NCBI GenBank assembly: GCA_963768715.1 | Contig: CAVYJC010000009.1 | Location: 124,001 to 188,000, forward strand | Origin: DATKEJ01 sp963768715 | GTDB taxonomy: Bacteria > Bacteroidota > Rhodothermia > Rhodothermales > DATKEJ01 | Reading direction: 5' to 3' | Length of the DNA: 64,000 bases | Part shown: piece by piece, positions 59,019-64,000 of the stretch | Position numbering within the stretch: the first letter of the stretch is position 1 | How the letters are laid out: each line of letters starts with the position of its first letter | Notes under the pieces: generated by a model | What the model saw: only the letters and a program-made list of their open reading frames with translations | Database searches by the model: none | What the model was told of the DNA's origin: nothing | Program-made: the position numbers and the translations under genes

Positions 59019-60977
59019 ATGTCTGAAAGCGTGTTTACTCCAGGGCCGCTCCTGGCCGCCATCAATACGCCGGCGGACCTGCGAAAGCTCTCGCAGGACC
59101 AACTCGAGCAAGTTTGCGAAGAGGTTCGCCAGTATATCATCGATATCGTCTCGGTGCACGGCGGTCATTTCGGAGCCTCTCTCGGAGCTGTCGAAATCAC
59201 CGTTGCCACCCACTACGTGTACGACACGCCCAAGGACAAACTCGTTTGGGATACCGGTCATCAGGCGTATGGACACAAAATGCTTACCGGACGGCGCGAC
59301 TCGTTTCCTTCGAATCGCAAGTTCGAAGGCCTTTCCGGATTCTTGAAGCTGACCGAGTCACCGTACGACGTTTTCGGCGCCGGCCACGCCTCGACCTCCA
59401 TTTCGGCGGCCCTTGGCCTGGCACGCGCCCGCGACCTCGCAGGAACGGATGAGCGGGTCGCTGCAATTATCGGCGACGGCGCCATGACGGGCGGCCTCGC
59501 GTTCGAAGGATTGAATAATGCGGGGGCCAGCGGCTCAGACCTGCTGGTGATTCTCAATGACAACTGCATGTCGATCGATCCGAATGTGGGCGCGCTCAAG
59601 GAACACCTCACAGATATCTCATCCAGCGAAAGATGGAATATCCTGCGCGACGAAGTCTGGGAGCTTTTCGCCAAACTGAAGGGAATCGGCGGGGGTACGT
59701 TACAGCGCCTGGCCTCACGCGTCGAGGCAGGACTCAAGACCGCTCTGACGCCCGGTGGCTTGTTCGAAGCGCTGGGTTTCAGGTATTTCGGACCCGTCGA
59801 CGGCCACGACGTCGATCGTCTCGTGCAGCATTTGCGCCACATTCGGCAGCTGCCGGGTCCTAAGTTGCTACATACCTTGACGGTGAAAGGAAAGGGTTTT
59901 GCGCCTGCGGAGAAAGATCAGACCAAGTGGCACGCGCAGAGCTCCCCGTTCGATAAGCTCACCGGGGCATCTTTGGTTCGTGGCACGAGCGCGCCGAAAG
60001 CCCCGAAATGGCAAGACGTGTTCGGTCAAACCATCGTCGAGCTTGCCAAAAAGGATGAGAAGATCGTCGGGATCACGGCGGCGATGCCCAGCGGAACGAG
60101 CCTGAAATACATGCTCGAAGAACTCCCCAACCGCGCCTTCGACGTCGGCATCGCCGAAATGCACGGAGTGGTTTTCTCCGCCGGGCTGGCGATCGGGGGC
60201 TTCAAACCGTTCGTAGCTATCTACTCCACGTTCCTCCAACGCGCTTTCGATGGAATCGTGCACGATGTCGCCCTCCAGCACCTGCCTGTCGTCTTCTGCA
60301 TGGACCGCGCGGGCGTTGCCGGAGCCGACGGGCCGACCCATCACGGCGCCCTCGACATCCCCTACATGCGGTGCATCCAGGGAATGGTCGTGTCGGCTCC
60401 GATGGATGAACAGGACTTACGGGATCTGATGTACACGGCGAGCCTGTACGATGGAGGACCGTTCTCGATCAGATACCCCAGGGGATCGGCTTCCGGGATG
60501 AAGGTTCGGGAGTCGTTCGAAAAACTCCAGATCGGGAAGGGCCGAAAAATCGCTGACGGATCCGACGTCGCAATCATTTCAATCGGCGCAATCGGCGCCT
60601 ACGTACAAGAGGTCAGAGAGCGACTCAAACATGAAGGAGTTGGCGCGGCACACTATGACCTGCGCTTCGTGAAACCCCTGGATGACGAACTTCTTTCGGA
60701 GGTCGGTGACAGATTCGACAAGGTGATCACCATCGAGGACGGTGTTCTCGACGGTGGTGCGGGAAGTGCTGTCCTCGAATGGCTGGCAGACCACGGCTAC
60801 TCCCCGCACGTTGTCCGCATGGGACTGCCTGACTCCTTCGTCGAGCACGGCAGCCAACGTGAGCTGCATGATCTGCTCGGGATCGGACCCGAGGGATTGT
60901 ATCGAACCACCATGGCAGCCGTCGGTCGTCCCGTCGCCGCCGACGGAGAACTCGTAACTGATATTCCCGGTAGCTGA
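59019..60977 (+). CDS. dxs: 1-deoxy-D-xylulose-5-phosphate synthase
   Basis: First enzyme of the MEP isoprenoid pathway; thiamine-diphosphate dependent. 652 residues, typical. DTGHQAYGHKMLTGRRD, the ThDP motif GDGAMTGGLAFEGLNNAG near residue 150, LNDNCMSIDPNVGAL, DMAFAEQHAV-type region IAEMHGVVFSAGLA, and transketolase C-terminal MDRAGVAGADGPTHHGALD. Genes xseA-xseB-dxs in this order are common. The next gene starts one base after the stop. Confidence 0.96.
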   Translation: MSESVFTPGPLLAAINTPADLRKLSQDQLEQVCEEVRQYIIDIVSVHGGHFGASLGAVEITVATHYVYDTPKDKLVWDTGHQAYGHKMLTGRRDSFPSNRKFEGLSGFLKLTESPYDVFGAGHASTSISAALGLARARDLAGTDERVAAIIGDGAMTGGLAFEGLNNAGASGSDLLVILNDNCMSIDPNVGALKEHLTDISSSERWNILRDEVWELFAKLKGIGGGTLQRLASRVEAGLKTALTPGGLFEALGFRYFGPVDGHDVDRLVQHLRHIRQLPGPKLLHTLTVKGKGFAPAEKDQTKWHAQSSPFDKLTGASLVRGTSAPKAPKWQDVFGQTIVELAKKDEKIVGITAAMPSGTSLKYMLEELPNRAFDVGIAEMHGVVFSAGLAIGGFKPFVAIYSTFLQRAFDGIVHDVALQHLPVVFCMDRAGVAGADGPTHHGALDIPYMRCIQGMVVSAPMDEQDLRDLMYTASLYDGGPFSIRYPRGSASGMKVRESFEKLQIGKGRKIADGSDVAIISIGAIGAYVQEVRERLKHEGVGAAHYDLRFVKPLDDELLSEVGDRFDKVITIEDGVLDGGAGSAVLEWLADHGYSPHVVRMGLPDSFVEHGSQRELHDLLGIGPEGLYRTTMAAVGRPVAADGELVTDIPGS

Positions 60978-60978
60978 A

Positions 60979-61488
60979 ATGACGAGCACACCGTTCGACT
61001 CCCTTCCCGATTCAGCCCGCATTTGGATCAACGCGGCCGATCGCGATTTGTCCACGCGCGAACAGGGACAGATCAAAGACTTGCTGGTCGACTTTATTGC
61101 GGGATGGTCGTCTCACGGACGGAAGGTCGAAGGCAGCGCCGCCATCCTCGCCGATCGGTTCGTCGTGATTGCGGCGTACATCCCGGGCGGCGACGTTTCC
61201 GGATGCGGCATCGACGCCTCCGTGCATGCATTGGCCGGAATTGCAGAAGCCACCGGGTTTACCTGGGCGCCTGCTCTCGACGTCTTCTACAGGCAGGATG
61301 GAGGGATCCGCCAGGTCGACAGAATGACTTTCTCGGACCTGGCCGCTCATGGACATGTAGCGCCCGACACGATCGTGTATGACCCCTCACTGACGACGCT
61401 CGGCGAATGGCGCAGCAAAGGATTTGAGCTTCCCGCGCGCAATGCCTGGCACAGCCGCGTTTTCAGATTCGAGATCGAAGCCGTTTAG
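60979..61488 (+). CDS. conserved Bacteroidota-type protein of unknown function
   Basis: 169 residues, soluble, starting one base after dxs stops, so likely co-translated. FDSLPDSARIWINAADRDLS at the N-terminus, then VEGSAAILADRFVVIAAYIP and the motif SGCGIDASVHALAGIAEATG with a conserved-looking Cys. I recall similar proteins being labelled ABC transporter ATPase in Bacteroidota although no Walker motif is present here; I would not use that name. Confidence 0.7.
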   Translation: MTSTPFDSLPDSARIWINAADRDLSTREQGQIKDLLVDFIAGWSSHGRKVEGSAAILADRFVVIAAYIPGGDVSGCGIDASVHALAGIAEATGFTWAPALDVFYRQDGGIRQVDRMTFSDLAAHGHVAPDTIVYDPSLTTLGEWRSKGFELPARNAWHSRVFRFEIEAV

Positions 61489-61515
61489 GCGTTCGTCATA
61501 ATATTCTGGAGGCAG

Positions 61516-62574
61516 ATGGCAGGATCGTTCCGAAATCGTGCATCCCGCAGACTCGTAGAAACCGAACCCGTCAAAGTTCAGGTCATAGGAGCCTTCGGTG
61601 TACTCTTTCTTCTCGGAGTGAGCGGCACGATCATCTACGGGATGCTGCCTGGGTGGAGCCTGCTGGACGGACTCTACATGACGTTCATCACCCTGACGAC
61701 GATCGGCTTCGCCGAAGTCCATCCGCTTAGCGGCCTGGCCCGTATTTTCACCATCGCCATCAGCGTGGTGGGCGTGCTTACGATAGGCTTCATCGTTGCA
61801 CGAACGACGCAGTTGTTCGTAACCGGTCCAACGCTAAAGTTCCGGCATATGAAACGTACCATCGACGACCTGACGGGTCACTACATCATCTGCGGATACG
61901 GCAGATTGGGCCAGCGCATCGCACGCGATTTCAACGACGACGGAAGACCGTTCCTCGTCATTGAGAACGCTCCCGCCAAGATCGAGAAGCTTACCGAAGC
62001 AGGATTCTTGTACCTGGAAGGGAACGCGGAGGAAGACAATGCCCTGCTCGACGCGGGCATCGATCGGGCGCACGGTATCGTGACTACCCTCACAAGTGAC
62101 TCCGACAATGTGTTCGTAACACTCCTGGCGCGAGAACTCAATCCCGACATCTTCATCCTGGCCCGAACGAATGCGAGCGCAAATGCTCGCCGCCTGTACC
62201 GTGCCGGCGCAAACAAGGTGATCTCCCCGTACGAGATCGGCGCGGACCGGATGGCGCGCGTCGTGCTTCGACCAAACGTCGATCGCTTCCTCGAACGGGC
62301 GCTGCACGTCCAGGGACTCGACCTTCAAATCGAGGAAATTGAGGTTTTGCCCGGTTCACCACTGGACGGCCAGACCCTCAGCGGCGCGCAGTTTCGCCAG
62401 CATTACGGCGCGATCGTGGTGGGCATCGTCGAACAGCCGGCGAAAGAGGTAACGTTCAACCCGGCGGCCGATCGTCTTATGAGTGCGGGGGATATCTTGA
62501 TCGTCATCGGTGACATGAAGATGATTCGACTCGTTAAAATCGCGGCCGGCCAACCCGAGACGGGGCACAATTGA
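61516..62574 (+). CDS. two-TM potassium channel with RCK (TrkA-N/TrkA-C) domains
   Basis: 352 residues. TM1 (VIGAFGVLFLLGVSGTIIYG), pore helix and filter TLTTIGFAEVHPL (TVGYGD position reads TIGFAE), TM2 (FTIAISVVGVLTIGFIVA). RCK N with Rossmann glycines YIICGYGRLGQRIARDF and TLTSDSDNVFVTLLARELNP. RCK C (about 260-350) with DGQTLSGAQFRQHYGAIVVG. A ligand-gated K+ channel similar to MthK is expected; the altered filter may affect selectivity. Confidence 0.92.
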   Translation: MAGSFRNRASRRLVETEPVKVQVIGAFGVLFLLGVSGTIIYGMLPGWSLLDGLYMTFITLTTIGFAEVHPLSGLARIFTIAISVVGVLTIGFIVARTTQLFVTGPTLKFRHMKRTIDDLTGHYIICGYGRLGQRIARDFNDDGRPFLVIENAPAKIEKLTEAGFLYLEGNAEEDNALLDAGIDRAHGIVTTLTSDSDNVFVTLLARELNPDIFILARTNASANARRLYRAGANKVISPYEIGADRMARVVLRPNVDRFLERALHVQGLDLQIEEIEVLPGSPLDGQTLSGAQFRQHYGAIVVGIVEQPAKEVTFNPAADRLMSAGDILIVIGDMKMIRLVKIAAGQPETGHN

Positions 62575-62617
62575 AGCTCCGAGCCGTTTCATGCTGAGAT
62601 ATTGAGATGGACTTGAG

Positions 62618-63547
62618 ATGCATCGACTCCCTTTTTTCGCGCTCACAGCGTTATTGACACTGGGTATGTCCAGTGCCGGCCGGGCCCAGTTCTCGTACCT
62701 CAACGAGGATGCGCTCTCCCGGTTGGCCGACAACCAGACGGCTCCGCTCGATTCCGTCGGCGACGCCGCCTACCGCTACTATGTCGTCCCGGAAGAGAAC
62801 CGGAATTGGGCGAGGCAGGGGCTTTACCGGCGCGTTGGACATACTCCTGACTCGGGACGAAAAGAGCTCATCCAACTGCTGAATCGCAACGTCCCGCCCA
62901 TCGAGGATCTAACCAAGGGCGATACGCTCGTCCTGCCGCTCGACTTCGATATGGATCTGCGGGCGTACACACCGTTCCCGCACCACTACGAAGGAGCAGC
63001 CTCGATGGACAAACTCTTCGTCATCGACAAGACACTGCAGGTCTTCGGCGCATACGAGCACGGCAACCTCGTCAGGTGGGGAGTCGTGAGCACGGGGGGT
63101 GAAGAATCGAGAACGCCGGCAGGCCGGTTCAATTTTAACTGGCGCCAGCGCGAACGCGTCTCGAGCTTAAGTCCACCAGGAGAGGAATGGAAGATGCACT
63201 GGGTGTTCAATTTCCAGGCAGAGCGCGGGATCCACGTACATCAATACCCGCTGCCTGTTGGAGGCCCGGTAAGCCACGGATGCGTTCGCACCACCGAAGC
63301 CGACGCGAAATGGCTCTTTGACTGGGCCGACAGTTGGCACTGGAAAAACAAACAACTCGTAAAACAGGGAACGACTGTCATCGTTATCGGGAAGGAGCAG
63401 GAGCGTCCCCATCCGTTTGCCTACACGAAGGACGGCCCCAAAATCATCCCGGTCACACTTCCCGACGATCCGATGTCGGTCCCGCCGGGAACCAGCCAGC
63501 AGAAGAAATTCGATCGCATGCGCCGGGCGGCAGGCTCATCGAACTGA
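62618..63547 (+). CDS. L,D-transpeptidase (YkuD family)
   Basis: Peptidoglycan 3-3 cross-linking or lipoprotein attachment enzyme. 309 residues: signal peptide (FFALTALLTLGMSSAGRAQ), an N-terminal region without clear LysM, then the YkuD domain with SHGCVRTTEADAKWLFDWAD, catalytic Cys222 and the preceding His in GIHVHQYPLPVGGPVSHGC. A hydrophilic tail of ~60 residues follows the catalytic domain. Located at the end of the K+ channel run; a hairpin follows. Confidence 0.92.
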   Translation: MHRLPFFALTALLTLGMSSAGRAQFSYLNEDALSRLADNQTAPLDSVGDAAYRYYVVPEENRNWARQGLYRRVGHTPDSGRKELIQLLNRNVPPIEDLTKGDTLVLPLDFDMDLRAYTPFPHHYEGAASMDKLFVIDKTLQVFGAYEHGNLVRWGVVSTGGEESRTPAGRFNFNWRQRERVSSLSPPGEEWKMHWVFNFQAERGIHVHQYPLPVGGPVSHGCVRTTEADAKWLFDWADSWHWKNKQLVKQGTTVIVIGKEQERPHPFAYTKDGPKIIPVTLPDDPMSVPPGTSQQKKFDRMRRAAGSSN

Positions 63548-63555
63548 GGAAAGAA

Positions 63556-63591
63556 CGTGACACGTTTTGAAAACCTGTCACGCTTCTCTTT
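63556..63591. terminator. hairpin between convergent genes, CCTGACAGGTTTT-type repeat
   Basis: CGTGACACGTTTT (63556-63568) pairs with AAAACCTGTCACG (63570-63582) with one mismatch, followed by CTTCTCTTT. It shares the GACAsGTTTT core with the palindrome at 39695-39722. Likely terminates both convergent genes. Confidence 0.7.
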
Positions 63592-64000
63592 CAATGGATC
63601 AGGTTGAACAGCCTTCCAAATCTTGGGAAGTTGTTTTCGGCATCCCACGAGAAGTAGATAATGAATGCCTTCCCGACGACGTGATCCTGTGGCACAAATC
63701 CCCAGAAACGGCTGTCCAGGGAATTATCCCGGTTGTCGCCCATCGCGAAATAGTAGTTCTGGTCGAACGTGTAGGAGTCGGCGAACTGTCCGTCAATGCG
63801 ATAACGTCCATCACGAGTGACTTCGGCCTTGTGGCCCTCGTACTTCTCGATGACCGGACTATACAGCCCCCATGTATCGTCATCGAGGTGGACTGTCATT
63901 CCTGCGGCAGGGATTACGATCGGGCCATATTCGTCGCGTGAAAAATCACTTCCTGGCGGATAGACGTCCGATCCCGTTCTCATTCCACGGGGTTCGACGA
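63591..64000 (-). CDS. lepB: signal peptidase I, C-terminal part (runs off right edge)
   Basis: Membrane-bound leader peptidase that removes signal peptides. The frame is open from the window edge to a stop at 63591. The conserved box E is clear: YYFAMGDNRDNSLDSRFWGF, followed by VPQDHVVGKAFIIYFSWD, typical of the family. The catalytic Ser and Lys, and the membrane anchor, lie beyond 64000. The insert GSDVYPPGSDFSRDEYGPIV before box E is larger than in E. coli, as in many Bacteroidota. Confidence 0.93.
   Translation of the reverse strand, partial: VEPRGMRTGSDVYPPGSDFSRDEYGPIVIPAAGMTVHLDDDTWGLYSPVIEKYEGHKAEVTRDGRYRIDGQFADSYTFDQNYYFAMGDNRDNSLDSRFWGFVPQDHVVGKAFIIYFSWDAENNFPRFGRLFNLIH

Overview
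The window reads as chromosome of a Rhodothermales-like bacterium (Bacteroidota/Rhodothermota). The evidence is a G+C-rich genome, several secreted proteins with the C-terminal sorting domain of the type IX secretion system (T9SS; the YPNPFNP signature occurs in four separate proteins), dockerin-like surface proteins, a large ClpC, and membrane-bound winged-helix/beta-propeller regulators. The lineage call is inference from gene content; there is no rRNA in the window.

Layout. 1-5 kb: edge of a Glu-type dehydrogenase, a TrmH-type RNA methyltransferase, alanine dehydrogenase and DNA primase. 4.9-10 kb (minus): an operon-like stress/redox run of two overlapping universal stress proteins, a TonB-like protein, a nitroreductase and a quinone/alcohol oxidoreductase. 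10-15.4 kb: lipoprotein cytochrome c, ApbE flavin transferase, and a PAS histidine kinase/response regulator pair divergent from a LOG-family protein. 15.8-17.1 kb: RRM RNA-binding protein and sugar epimerase, each with a clear terminator.

17.2-40 kb is the accessory part. It holds a PKD/FN3 T9SS protein broken by three frameshifts, a broken regulator, a broken porin-like gene ahead of zinc-type ABC genes that lack an ATPase, and a ~4.7 kb segment of secreted-protein genes between two 61-bp direct repeats, one of them touching tRNA-Leu. An intact paralogue of the broken regulator follows, then a partly duplicated envelope module (glycine zipper/OmpA, coiled-coil protein ending NKLWL, beta-barrel). 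Each half of that module is followed by the same ~95-bp hairpin element.

39.8-64 kb is mostly intact: a two-domain cytidine deaminase, an S8 protease with T9SS tail, a VWA-like membrane protein, a YbdK-type ligase, an M20 amidohydrolase, a lamin-tail protein, an IscA-type protein, ClpC, rhomboid, NUDIX, a T9SS cargo protein, an alpha/beta hydrolase, a fructosamine kinase/LMW-phosphatase pair, xseA-xseB-dxs, a K+ channel, an L,D-transpeptidase, and the C-terminal part of signal peptidase I.

No single complete novel system is evident. The strongest unexplained signals are: (1) frame disruptions limited to secreted/surface genes and their regulator, six of seven in the +1 direction and four with UGA exactly at the junction; (2) the duplicated envelope module with its conserved hairpin; (3) the repeat-bounded segment beside tRNA-Leu; (4) a kinase PAS domain that keeps the FixL heme histidine.
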